This document shows, one piece after another, positions 34,529-45,889 of a DNA stretch of 64,000 bases; within the stretch, counting starts at the first letter, position 1, and the number at the start of each line of letters is the position of its first letter. This stretch comes from Nigrospora sphaerica (lineage: Eukaryota > Ascomycota > Sordariomycetes > Amphisphaeriales > Apiosporaceae), in NCBI GenBank assembly GCA_018287875.1, contig JAGVVL010000018.1, positions 310,001 through 374,000 of the forward strand, written 5' to 3'. Both the position numbers and the translations under genes were made by a program. The notes beneath the pieces were generated by a model that worked only from the letters and a program-made list of their open reading frames with translations, ran no database searches and had not been told where the DNA came from.

Positions 34529-36588
34529 ATGAAGCCCATGATGGAGGACGAAAGACGCGATAACTTGAAGGACGTACCAAAATCCATCGTGGAGACTTTA
34601 GAGAAGGATGGGCTCAAGATTATTGTCGTGAGTCCCTTTGACCCTCCGAGCATGAAAAACTGAGACCGACTGACCCGCGATCACCCCTTTCAGGCCGGAC
34701 TGCCCCGAACAGGGACGGTGAGCATGAAAGAGGCGCTGGAGATTCTCGGCTATGGGCCGTGCCACCACCTACTCGAGCCGGCGTGCCAGATCACGCGGCT
34801 GCGCCAGAGCGCCGCCATCCTCTCGGCCGAGAGCGCCGTCGAGCGCCGGGCCCGGCTCGCGCGCCTGCTCGCCGGCTACGAAGTCAGCCTCGACGTGCCG
34901 GGGTCGGCGTGTACCGAGGAGCTGCTTGAACTCTACCCATCGGCCGTCGTGGTGCTGACGACGCGCGGCGAGGCCGCCGACGCCTGGCTCGCCTCGTACG
35001 CGTCCATTTTCCAGGTGCTGGGCACACGCCTCTTCGCCATAGCGGCGTACTGGTCGCCCGGCGCCGAGTCGGGCGCCCGCGGCGTGCGCGCCTGGAAGCG
35101 CCTGTACGCGCGCCGCTTCCACGGCGTCAACGTGCCGCCCTCAGCCGACATGTACCGACGCCACGCCGAGCACGTCCGCGCCGTCACGCCGCCGGGCCGC
35201 CTCATCGAGTTTCCCGTCGGCGCCGGCTGGGAGCCGCTGTGCGCGTTCCTGGACAAGCCCGTGCCCGACGCGCCATTCCCGCGCAAGAACGAACGCGCCT
35301 ACCTCGTAGCCGTCAACCGCCTCGCCGTCGGCGTCGGCCTCGTCGCCTGGGCCCTGCTCTTCTACGGCCTGAGCCGCCTCCGCCTGCCCGCGCGCGGGCC
35401 GCGGACCGACTTCCTCGCCGCCGCCGCCGCCACGCAGCTCGTGCCCCTTGCGACCGTGGAGTTTGCGCACCGCCTCGGCGCCGTCGCCAAGACGGGGGCC
35501 TTAGGGGCCGTCGGTGCCCTGCTGTGGCACACCTTCCAGACAACAGCGGCCGACTTCACGGGGAACCGCATCACCAATGCCGTCGTCTTCTGCTGCCTCG
35601 TGCTACAGTACCTGCGCGCCGCAGACGTCATCCTCGTGGCGCCCCCGCCGCCGTACCCGCCCGCCGACGCCATCGAGGCCTTCAACGTCGTCTGGAACAT
35701 GCGCGACGTCGGCGGCCCCCGCCAGATCGCCCGCATCCCGCCGAACCCGTACAGCCGCCCCGGCCGCGGCCCCTCGCGGCCCGGGTTTCTGACGCGCCAC
35801 CTCGTGTCCCTCGCGTGCGCCTATGTTCTGCTCGAGGCGACGACGCTGGCGCCGCCGCCGCCTGCCGCCGCGCCCGCGTCCGTGGCCGAGGCCGTACTCA
35901 CGCGAGTCCTGGCCACGGCGGCATTCTGGATCACCCTTTCCCTCTTTCTCTCGCTGGTCTACGACGTTCTCGCCATCATTCAGGTCTCTCTTTTCCTGAG
36001 TGAGCCCTCCGACTGGCCGCCGCTCTGGGGCCGGCTTGCCGACGCCTGGTCGGTCCGGCAGTTTTGGGGGTACGTATCATTCCCAGCCGCTTTCCTCCAC
36101 TGTCTCCTTCCCCTTTCTTGAGACTGACTCCTTACCGCAGTACGCGCTGGCACCAAACCCTGCGTCTGACGCTGACGTCGCATGCGACGCAACTTCTCCA
36201 TTCCGCCGGGCTGCCGTCGCGCGGCGTCCCGGGCCGCTACCTCAGCCTCGCCCTCACCTTTGCGGCGTCCGGCGCGCTGCACGCCATGGCCGACCGGCTG
36301 CTGGGCGTGCCGTGGTGCGAGAGCGGCGCCCTGCCCTTCTTCCTGATGCAGGCGGCCGCCATCGTCGTTGAGGACGCGCTGCGGGCGCTGCTGGCGTCGG
36401 TGCCCCTCGGCGGCGCGGGCCGGCGCGCCGTTGGCCGCCTCTGGCTCGCCGCCGTCCTCGTCCTCACCACGCCGCTCTGGATGGGCCCCACGGCACGGTA
36501 CGTGCGGCACGGTACTGATGTCATGATCCCGTTCCGCATCCTATCGCCTGAAATCTTGTCCACGGTGCGGAGATGGTGCGGGCTGTAG
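34529..36588 (+). CDS. Sulfotransferase - MBOAT (wax synthase-like) acyltransferase fusion
   Basis: Exons are 34529-34627, 34694-36069 and 36141-36588, giving 640 aa. The 66-nt and 71-nt introns have GTGAGT..TTTCAG and GTACGT..CGCAG borders. Residues 28-232 match the fungal P-loop sulfotransferase family (Sulfotransfer_4, PF17784): PAPS-loop GLPRTGTVSMKEAL at 35-48, the DVPGSACTEELLELYPSAVVVLTTR core, an Arg...Ser pair for 3'-phosphate binding, and the GWEPLCAFLDKPVPDAPFPR end block. A membrane segment follows (about 243-262). Then comes a multi-span wax-synthase/MBOAT-like region (PF13813 type) with WNMRDVG, FWGTRWHQ (490-497) and the SGALHAM stretch carrying His539. The junction lies inside exon 2, with no stop or splice between domains. 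Expected role: PAPS-dependent sulfation plus acyl transfer on a membrane-associated metabolite. Confidence 0.83.
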
Positions 36589-39500
36589 GCGAGCGTGTAT
36601 ACATCTACCGTGTTGCCGCTTTAATCCTTGTGGGTTTTAAAAGAATAGGGGAGCGCCATCTGCCCATTACGCTAGCTTTGAAGATTCCGCATCGTTGCTT
36701 TTCCGATCACGTTGTTAAATGTTCTTAATTAAATAATCCAAGCCTTGACGATCCCGAAATCGCTCGAGCAGCTTAATTCCTACATTGTAAATACACAGAG
36801 TACTTATGAGGCGTTATGGTCCGGTATGCACGATAATCGAAAACCTAATGAAACTTTGAAACACACCTTATAATGAAACATCGCAAACAGGGAAAATATA
36901 GGCTGCCCGGAAACCATCGGTTTATCGGGCAGTAGGTGCCTACAATTATTCAATCTTGATGAGATTAGATCACTTTTAAAAAATACAAGAAGTAGAGCTT
37001 TCTTCCTTTCGGATGGATAGATATATATGCCTGGTTCTATTATATGAATCAAGATCGTCAAGGTATTCTTTTCAATAATAAGACGTCCTCGACACAAGAT
37101 ACAAATGAGAACGTCATCATACTGACTACGTCACCAGACCATGACTCAGATTCCCGCAAACGAACAACCCGATCTTTTACCTTCACAACTGACCACCCCA
37201 AATTTCCAGGACCCTAGAGTTGGGGGCAGGCCCAGCCACCGGTGGTGCGTCGGCATACAGGGGGAACCGAAACTTCCCCTGCTGCCGCGTGCGGTCTATG
37301 TCTTGTACATGAACCTGCGCCTCTGCGTTGCAGTCCTATCCGTGTGGAAAAGAATAAATGGCAATTTCTATGATATTTATATACACATTGAACTAAAAAG
37401 TAACTGCTAGAGGGGCGAATCGATATACGGAATGCTAAGGGAAATTCTTTTCCATTCATAAGGCCGGGACTCAGTATAGGGCTCAGTATATGGTTGTTGA
37501 TCCCCGCCTCCTTTTCTTGTATTCGGTCGTCTAGCCTCCAGCCTCCATATACAGAGGTCCCCTTCCTTAAGTCCTTCGGTCCGACCGTTTCGGAGGCCCA
37601 TATGTCTCACAGCGTCACTGAGTCTTTTCATAAGAAGTCACTCGTGTAGGACAGTGTGCGGCATTATCTTCAGGTTTCCCGGAATCGGAGATGTGGTGGA
37701 CTACCATTTCGGTATTAACTAGCCTTTTAGACGCAAAATAAGCGAAATGACGACGGCTCGTCCAGCCATGATACTAGCAGACACATACGCAATCGCCGTG
37801 GACGATACCCATCAAAGGTATCAAAATGAGGGGCGTGCAGGTGCAGCAACAGCCAGCACGCGAGCTTTTCAGGTCCTGGATCGATCGGCATATGTTTTAC
37901 TGGTCTTCTATGACATAATGGGGGTTCCTTTGCTTCTAAATCCAGGCGCCTAAAGTTGGCGACTGGCAGCGGGACTTGCTAACTCAGCAAATCCCATCTT
38001 CTAGGTTGCAACTGGCGCCGTATCTGGGCACATCTATTTAATGAAGATGTTTATTATTAACGATTAAGTTTCTCAAGAAGCGAAGAAGGATAATTTGAAC
38101 AAGGGGAGGAGACTCCCTTTGTGGCAACGGATTCAGGAAATGTGAATATTAGCGCTCCCTCACTAACACTTCAGGTGTTCAGACGAGACGATGCCCTCGT
38201 ATCAAGAGGAGTTGGATAAAGGCGCTAATAGGTATTCGAAGGGGTGAAAAGTAATCTTCGGCCTGCTTCATCTTAACCCTGTCTGCTGGTTAGTCCAATT
38301 AACGTTTACGCTTGAATTGACCTTTTCGGAAGCTGTTAGAATATCTATGATTGGACCGTGGCAGGTCAAGCCATCCAACATCATCTAAAGGCTTACCGGG
38401 AGTGCGACGCGGCCTAAGCGTTTTGATTTTCATAGAGATGGGACTGCATAAAGCATCGTAACATCAGACGGCAACCCAGGGTGTTACGGGAAGCTGGAGA
38501 ACGGCGGGGCAAAGAGCGGTTGGAGAAGTCGAAAAAAGCCCGCAATAAGCTCACGAAGCAACGCACAGGACGCCAATGCTCCACGATGACGTGATGATTC
38601 AGCCGAAGCCTCGATTGCAGTGCAATGACTACCTTAAGAAATTGGATAACAACTGCATCAATGCAGGCTGTTCGAGTATTCCCATTCACATTCCTGTGTT
38701 GGTTCCCGATTTTGTTGCCGCTAAGTGGCCTTCGGAGCCGCATCAGCAGCCCCAAACGAACACAAAGGTCGACGGTTAGCCTAGAACTACCCCCCCGCAG
38801 ACGAGAGGACAATGGCTCGCGGCTGGCAAGTGATTTCCCGCCCAGCGAGAGTGCCGCCTCAGCCGGAGGTCGACGGTCTAGACGCAGCCGCTCGTTCGAT
38901 GGGCAGGGGGCCGTGTACTAAACCTGCTCCCCGTGCAAGGCTGCAACACGTCTCTGACATAGATGCCAAGGAACCCGAGCATACGGGCGCTAGTGATCGC
39001 CTGGATCCGCCGCTCCAGGGGATGGGTCTGGTGAACTGTTGAGGCTTGTTTCGGATGCCAAGATATCAGACGCGGAGAGGGCGGGCCCATTGCCAAAAAA
39101 GAACAGATGAAACACGATCCGACTGGGGCTAGTCTCAATGTTCCCACCTTCCCCAGTGCCAAGCCTGAAACTCCCGCCGCTAGGCCCTAGCAAGGAAGCC
39201 CCCTAAAAAGGGGCAGAGGAAAACTGCTACCGGCTCCCCGGGATTTGAGAAACCCCGGCCCCGCGGATGCCGAAAATGCGGTCCCGCACGCCTAGATTGT
39301 CGTTCGCCATCTGAGGCTTGGCAATGAGGCTCGCTGGGAGCGTCATATCAGGAACAGAGCAGCTGGAGCCGCCCGAACGGGCTCCGTCTATGCTTCCTCC
39401 CCTGGATCCAGTGGGTCCTAATGACCCGATGGTAGGAATTAGAGGAAGGTTGTTTACAGCTACAGTTGGACAGGTAGCCCCAGCCAACCAGTTTGGCAAC

Positions 39501-39640
39501 TGTATGCTACCCGCCTTCCCTGCTAGACAAACAAAGGAGGTGTCACGCCATGCTCGCTCGATTCAAGCGTAGCTCGCACAAGCCGATGCGGCCTTTATTG
39601 TGAGCCATTACATTTGGCATGGTTTAGAGGCTCCGTGGTG
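36589..39640. other. Intergenic region
   Basis: About 3 kb with scattered short frames only (for example 37141-37410, 38414-38812, 39227-39572), none with a domain, a signal peptide or splice support. The first part (36600-37100) is AT-rich, as expected of a 3' flank. No RNA gene was recognised. Confidence 0.5.
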
Positions 39641-39647
39641 TATATAA
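39641..39647 (+). promoter_or_regulatory. TATA box of the lysine-rich repeat protein gene
   Basis: TATATAA about 225 nt upstream of the ATG at 39872, followed by a long CT-rich leader (for example 39736-39870). That layout is typical of strongly expressed fungal genes. Confidence 0.55.
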
Positions 39648-39871
39648 GCCGTGGATGCACGCCAGGATGTCGCCGTCTTTTCCCTCGACCTGTCACTCCA
39701 GAATCCACATAGTCTCTCATTCCGACCACACCGGTACCCTTCCTTTCTTTGTTCCTATCCTGCTGCGCGGGATTTCTCTTCTGCCACAACTGCCTGGTGC
39801 TGCCTCTTACACTCCTTTCATTTCGACGCAACTACGCTTCGTTCCTCACCTCCCCCGATCTATCCTACAAA

Positions 39872-40531
39872 ATGCACACGCCGTCGGTAGCCCACCTCGT
39901 GGCCAGCAGCCTGTTCGCCTCGGCCGCTGTGCAGGGGTTCGGCGTCTCGGGCCTCGGCAGCCGCGCCGTCGGCGCCGCGCTGATGATGGCGGCCGCGCCT
40001 GCCTTGGCCATGCCTGTTGACAGCCTGGCGTCGATGGCGGACCGCCTGGATGCCCGCGACGTCGGCGTGTTCGAAGCACGCAGCCTCGACGCCCGCGACC
40101 CAAAGAAGAAGAAGAAGAAGGCAAAGGCAAAGGGCGCGGCGGCCAAGGCGGCGGCCAAGACTGCGGCGCGCGCCGTCAATGTCGAGGCCGAGAACGAGGA
40201 GGATGACGCCGACACCGTCGAGGCCCGCGATATCGAGACGCGTGACCCCAAGAAGAAGAAGAAGAAGGCCAAGGCCAAGGGCGCGGCGGCTAAGGCGGCG
40301 GCAGCCAAGACGGCGCGCGCCGTCGACGTCGAGGACGACGAACACGACGCCGACCCTATCGAAGCCCGCGACATTGAGGGCGACGACGAGGAGCACGCCA
40401 TCGAAACGCGCGACCCCAAGAAGAAGAAGAAGAAGGCCAAGGCCAAGGGAGCGGCGGCTAAGGCGGCGGCGGCCAAGAACAACAACGCCGGTGCCGCCCA
40501 AAAGGGCAACGCGGCGAAGGCAGCGAACTGA
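39872..40531 (+). CDS. Secretory-type protein with three Lys/Ala-rich repeats
   Basis: A single-exon frame of 219 aa from the ATG at 39872. The N-terminus has hydrophobic segments up to about residue 48 ending in ALAMP, consistent with a signal sequence. Three repeats begin at codons 40094, 40241 and 40409. Each opens RDPKKKKKKAKAKGAAAKAA and, in the first two, continues into an acidic spacer (EDDAD, EARDIE). The basic blocks resemble histone H1-like tails and also cationic peptides. The alternation of basic block and acidic spacer resembles precursors cut into repeated peptides, but classic KR Kex2 sites are absent. Function is unknown; candidates are a cationic secreted peptide precursor or a nucleic-acid-binding protein. 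Confidence 0.7.
   Translation: MHTPSVAHLVASSLFASAAVQGFGVSGLGSRAVGAALMMAAAPALAMPVDSLASMADRLDARDVGVFEARSLDARDPKKKKKKAKAKGAAAKAAAKTAARAVNVEAENEEDDADTVEARDIETRDPKKKKKKAKAKGAAAKAAAAKTARAVDVEDDEHDADPIEARDIEGDDEEHAIETRDPKKKKKKAKAKGAAAKAAAAKNNNAGAAQKGNAAKAAN
40094..40500 (+). repeat. Three in-frame coding repeats (Lys/Ala block plus acidic spacer)
   Basis: Near-identical DNA units start at 40094, 40241 and 40409 (spacing 147 and 168 bp). The six-lysine tract is coded by AAG codons throughout. The second spacer is seven codons longer than the first, and the third unit lacks the spacer. Confidence 0.85.
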
Positions 40532-41087
40532 ACGGAGCCCGCGTCTGATCCTCTGTCACGGGGTCTCTCCTGGCCATTTCTCTTTGTCTGTGTCTAGATC
40601 TTAATTAGCTAAGCTATCCACGATGTCGTTATCCCCTAGTCATGCTATGGGCTAAGACGGATATGGATATGGGCCTGCATCCTGGGAAGGATTAATATAT
40701 CTATTCAATAACTCGGCCTTACTCAATAGCCATGGATATACTTCAAGGTTCCTTTCTGTCTGATAGTGCTGTTATCTAATCAAGTTAACACGGGAATCTA
40801 TGTCGTGGCTCAACAACGTAATTACCCCTTGATACCTGGGTCGAGTCATTTTCGTTTTAGGTAATGTCTCCGCAAAGCTGCGCGTCTTGCGCAAATCATG
40901 TCAATTATCAAACATCCGGAGCAAATATCAGCAATCCCGTCTCGTTGTCGGGACACAAGGGGGCCCGAATCGACGCCCTTAAGCATCTAGAGCCATCATG
41001 TCCCTGAACAAGTCGCCGTCCTCATGTCTGCTTCAAGAAAAGGGGAAGCCACCGAAAAGATAGCGCCTCCGTAACGGCCCCTCAGTC

Positions 41088-42100
41088 ACAATATTTCATG
41101 ACTCCTCTCGTGCCTAGGCAAGGGGCTGGAGAGGCTGGTAGCGAGACGCATGGCCTGGATCTCCCTACGGGAAAGGATCCTCAACCACCAACAATGCGGC
41201 GCCCTGCCTAAGAGATCGGCTACGGACCTCGCGTGCCTTATCCACGATATCGAGCACGCGCTTAAATCGGAGAGAGGGTTCTTAGTGGCTACGCTAAACG
41301 TATAAGGGGCCTTTATCGCGGTTTAAAAAAACCGACTTAAATTTACCCTCTTATAATAAGGCTAGTTAAGGAACTTAGTACGCTAAGCGAACTTATTTCA
41401 CATAGATAAGAGCGTTAAATTGCGCTTAAATAGGGCCACGTTAAACCATTTTCATCCAGAGTGCGGCCTCCCTTAAGGGAGCCTAGTCTCGCCGGTGCTC
41501 TTTATACTGTTGATCGCGGACGCCTTCTTAAAAACCGGTCAAAGTCACTTCGAATATGTAGACGACATCGCCATTAGCTACGAAGGGCCTACACACGAAG
41601 CGACTATAAAGCAGCTCACGGAGCTAATTAGAGAGCTCTTATACTAGGGCTTAAAAATAAGACAGTTTTTAACCCGAATAAGGTAAAGGCGATGCAATTT
41701 ATTTAAAGAAGACCCCTTAATAAGTAAAAGGACACAGGACCTATTATAAAGATTTAAAGATATAACTTCGTGATTAAACTTATTAGCCTAAACTTAAACG
41801 ATAAACCAATAATACGTTAACTAAAGATTTAATTTAATAATCGCCTTAAGTTTAAAAACACGCTACTATTAAGTTTATGGAGAATTTTACATTAACGAAT
41901 TATATTTATAACCTCGCTAACATAAAATATAACTTTCTTTCTTAGTAAATATATAAGGCGGTCTTAATTATAATGCTCTTAACTTTATTATATGTAGTAA
42001 AGATATAGTGGCTAAGTAAGACGAAGACAATTATAAGCCGGCTTATAAATAAGCTATAAAAAGTTAGTATAAGCTAATAAGAGAATATTAACACCCTCTC
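41088..42100 (+). pseudogene. LINE (Tad1-like) reverse transcriptase remnant, strongly RIP-mutated
   Basis: The plus strand reads CLGKGLERLVARRMAW from about 41109, a classic Tad1-type RT entry block, followed by GALPKRSATDL. A GLP-stop-GSLVSPVLF block lies near 41469 (stop in place of Gln) and the catalytic YVDDIAI box near 41560. After about 41700 the sequence becomes extremely TA-rich and unreadable. This family differs from the LINE pair at the window ends. It cannot be functional. Confidence 0.8.
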
Positions 42101-42677
42101 GAAGCCTTACAACGCGGCTCTCCAAGTTATACTACTAATATAAAAGACGGCCTCGAATAGCACCCTCCTTATAAAGGTAGGATTCCCCTTAATCGAGGTC
42201 GCCCTTAAGAAGGCTAAATATTAAATAGCCTTTAAGATAGTCTTTATAAACACCGCGCACCTACTAATCTTAAGATTAGCGTAAAGGCTAAGATAAAAAG
42301 GTAAGAGCGCTAATAGCCTTTAACTAATATAGACACGCTTATAACGAGCGTATAAGATATATAAATAGTATAATAAGCTAATACTCTTACTCTCGAGACA
42401 CTTACTTAACTTCCTATAATTAATAGCAGATATATTAAAGAAGACGAAAGCTATAGCCTTTAAAAAGTTATAATAAAAACTATTATCAATAAATTTCATT
42501 GTATTTTTTAGCGGATCCTAAATTAAATAGCATATAAGTTAAGGGTACGTTATTTATTAAAATTAGCATATATTATAATGTAACTTAAAAAAACTAAAAC
42601 CTTTAAAGGTCTTTAATATAAAATTAAAAGGGGTCTTAATAAAATTAAAGGGCATATTTTAATTCAACTTATAATAT
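42101..42677. other. Extremely AT-rich RIP-like sequence
   Basis: Nearly all words are TTAA, TATA or ATAA. No frame or repeat end can be read. It is probably the 3' continuation of the degraded LINE. Confidence 0.5.
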
Positions 42678-43000
42678 TGAGACGGGGCTAGGGTACGTAA
42701 GCACCCAATGCCAGGGGTCTGATCAAGGACTTGCACCTATAAGTAGCCGTCCAGCTTCCACCGTAGAGATAAGACAACAACAAGACATGTTCACTTCCTT
42801 TTATCTTTTGAGACCATCACTCGTAACCGTTTTGTCCCAGTTATTGTCCCAGTTGGACCTCACTTTTACTTGGGTGATAGACATACCCTTGATCAAGGAC
42901 TTGCACGTCCTAAATCGAGGGCATGTCTATCACATTATCAGGGATCGACCTCACGACCGCGTCTTTCCACCAGGCACTACACCTAGTGTTTGTCTGTTCT
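42678..43000 (+). repeat. Solo LTR (323 bp), same family as the 12.3-kb element
   Basis: It is nearly identical to 43043-43365 and 55028-55350, starting TGAGACGGGG and ending TGTCTGTTCT. It is flanked by a perfect 5-bp target duplication AATAT (42673-42677 and 43001-43005) with no internal region, which marks a solo LTR left by LTR-LTR recombination. Confidence 0.88.
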
Positions 43001-43042
43001 AATATTACCTTATATATATTTATATTAATAACACTTTAGTAA

Positions 43043-43365
43043 TGAGACGGGGCTAGGGTACGTAAGCACCCAATGCCAGGGGTCTGATCAAGGACTTGCA
43101 CCTATAAGTAGCCGTCCAGCTTCCACCGTAGAGATAAGACAACAACAAGATATGTTCACTTCTTTTTATCTTTTGAGACCATCACTTGTAACCGTTTTAT
43201 CCTAGTTATTGTCCCAGTTGGACCTCACTTTTACTTAGGTGATAGACATACCCTTGATCAAGGACTTGCACGCCCTAAATCGAGGGCATGTCTATCACAT
43301 TATCAGGGATCGACCTCACGACCGCGTCTTTCCACCAGGCACTACACTTAGTGTTTGTCTGTTCT
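43043..43365 (+). repeat. 5' LTR of the 12.3-kb element
   Basis: Near-identical to the 3' LTR at 55028-55350, differing by a few C/T-type changes such as ACTCGTAAC versus ACTTGTAAC. It is preceded by the target duplication AGTAA. Confidence 0.9.
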
Positions 43366-43366
43366 A

Positions 43367-43400
43367 TGGCTCCCCCCTATAGGCTCGAACTGTGAACCTC
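43367..43400 (+). other. Primer binding site with extended tRNA complementarity
   Basis: Starting one base after the LTR, TGGCTCCCCCC and the following bases form the reverse complement of a tRNA 3' half: CCA, a G discriminator, seven acceptor bases, then a T-arm with TTCGAGC loop and the end of the variable region. The match to tRNA architecture runs for about 34 nt, longer than the usual 12-18 nt. Two T-stem mismatches fit G-to-A changes. A tRNA with G discriminator (Asp or Glu type) is suggested, not proven. Confidence 0.65.
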
Positions 43401-44037
43401 TTAATTAACAGTCAGAAGAGAGAGAGAGACAATAAAGCATTGAAGACGTGCTAAAGATACCGAGTTGCGGATCTGTTGTTAAGGGAAGATTAAGTACCCT
43501 AACAGACCGGACTTTCGGGAAGTATTACCCCTCTTTTGATTACCAACGAGACCTCACATAATAGTGGGAATTATTAATCAGCACAAAAAGCGCCAGTTAT
43601 AAAATGCACAGAGACCTAATATTGGGGTAAAACGGAAAAGTTTCCAGCAAGGACAGCGCGATGCTAACAATTCGAGTCATGTTAAGCGGCACGCTAAAGC
43701 CAGCAATACACTGCATAAGCTGTAAGATAAGATATAGATACTACTAATTATAGTACTGCGAATAGCATGCTGGAGTCTAAGTGGATTAGTGTCCACTTTA
43801 GACCTCCTTATAAGGGTCTTCCAGATAGCCATGAAGATAAGACTAACAATTGCGGACTATCCTAAGTGGGAAGGTTAGTTAGTGCGATGCTCTAATTAAC
43901 AAAGTGCAGGGAAGAGGAGACAAAGTTACCAGAGTCGTCGGCTAAGATAGCTACGACCTTAAAGTCGAGTGACTATTTATAATCGTCATAATAAAAGGGG
44001 ACATCATAGATAGGACACTAAGCACGAAGCAAATATT

Positions 44038-45320
44038 ATGTCTACCTCCGACGACTTTAATCAGAACTTTGCCCTAAAAAGCCTTGCAATTAACAATACC
44101 CTTAAAAAAACGCCAAACAACGAAGTCCACCAGCAACATTTGCAGGCAGACCCTGACCAACTGGATACAATAGTAACTGAGAAAGGAAAAGGAACGCAAG
44201 ACAGGCCAGGTCCTGCTTATCCTCATCCTAATCAAGGCCATACGCATTTAATGGAAGTTCCTCCCTAGGTATAGGCGATATCGCGACCCCCTCCGGACCC
44301 TAGCAGATACCCCCACTTGCGTTTTAATAGGAACAATATATCCAGTTTTCTCGAGATGTTTAACCTACATATACGAAGGTATAGATTCTCTAATTAAGAC
44401 CTGATAAACGAAGTGTTGGCTTATTACGAGGGTTAGCAGACGCTATTCAATGTTAAGAATTGTCTCGACAAAAGCAAGACTTAGAGAGAGATGAAGGCCA
44501 ATATGATCTCGGAGTTCAAGATAGGGGATCTGCTGCAGCAGATTCCAGTCACGTAGAAGTTGAACGACCTTAAATCGGGACTAAAGCTGAGCGACTATAA
44601 GGAGATCCACAGTTATATTTAAGAACACCAGCGCCTCGCATAGGAGCTTAAGAACGTGGCCGGATCCACTAGATCGCATGCCAGGGCGACAAAGGAAGGT
44701 TTAATTAAGAGATTCCACCCGTTTATCCAACATAAGCTGTATAAATAGAACCCTAGAGCCGACTACTAGGAGACCTGCAGTCATATACTAAAGTGGATGA
44801 TTAAGGAAATCACCTTCGCTAACGGACTAGACCCTAAGAGCGCTAGGATCCATACGGAAGAGTAAGCGATACACAATTAAAGGACCGCGCGCACCGTAAG
44901 ACAACTGAACCCGCCAGTCCAAGCTTAGCAACCTCCACCAGTTAATCCGTACCAGCCTTTTCAGCCTTAGCAGCAGCAGAAGCTAAGCCAGCTAGACCTA
45001 ATAGATGAAGTTCGAGCGATAATGGAAAATATAAGGATCCAGATAATGACAGCACTGGGAGCACGCGATAATCAACACGACCCACCCTAAATCAACGCTA
45101 TGGGACCCTCCGGTTACTCTCGCTTCGGCCAAGGAGGTCGAGGGGGACGAGGCTCGTTCGATAAGATCATCCCTAAGAGCCGACCAGAGTTCATCTAATT
45201 CCATGATTTCGATAGCTGCTATATTTGCGGCAAGCCTAACTATAAGAGCCCGCGGTACCCTTATAAGGCTTACCTAGAACAGGAGAAGGTGGTTCATTTT
45301 ATACCGGACCTTAAGTAATA
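44038..45320 (+). pseudogene. gag: gag-like frame of the 12.3-kb element
   Basis: It starts at ATG 44038 and can be followed through repeated TAA/TAG codons for about 420 codons. The first 76 codons are open. The end carries a glycine/arginine patch (about 45120-45150) and a zinc knuckle reading CYICGKPNYKSPRYPY (about 45222-45270). The expected His and last Cys of CCHC are both Tyr, each explained by one transition. Gag would package the element RNA. It is non-functional as it stands. Confidence 0.75.
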
Positions 45321-45889
45321 GCGGATAAGCACCTATTCGGAACCAGGCGAATGGCTCCAGGAAGACCTAAACGATTAAACAAGACGCCGAAGGATCCCTT
45401 ACCTCTAAGAGTTACTAAAGGACATTTTCGTCAATCGGAGGGGGACGTACAGATAATAGGCGATTGCTAGGAATATGCTATTCCTTATAACGCCCAGCTA
45501 GATCACCTAAGAGGACGTCGCCATACACAAAGCCAAAGAGAGCCAGCAGTATAGGCGCATCGTTGATCAAGGTGTAAAGACCCCCTCCGTCACCACTATC
45601 GAACTCTACGATAACCTTATAGTCGCTACCGCACCTGGGCAAGATTTCCAGTACGAAGTCACTGGCTATAACAACGATGGGTTCCGGGTTATACAAGCTA
45701 AGCAGGAACCGATCGCCCGAGTCGCGACAGTCGAAGAGATCCAGGACTCGGATATAGAGACGGCTATGAACGCTGCCGAGAAGCGTATACGTAAGAACAA
45801 TGGTTCATACGTTATAAAGGACGCTGAGCCCAGCCAGTCGATAGGGCCAGAGATAAGACTGTCTACGTAGACCACTGATCAAGATGTCA

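Noticed and set aside
25963..36588. Search for a terpene cyclase, PKS or NRPS backbone gene
   Set aside because: No such motifs were seen on either strand here, so no complete biosynthetic cluster is claimed.
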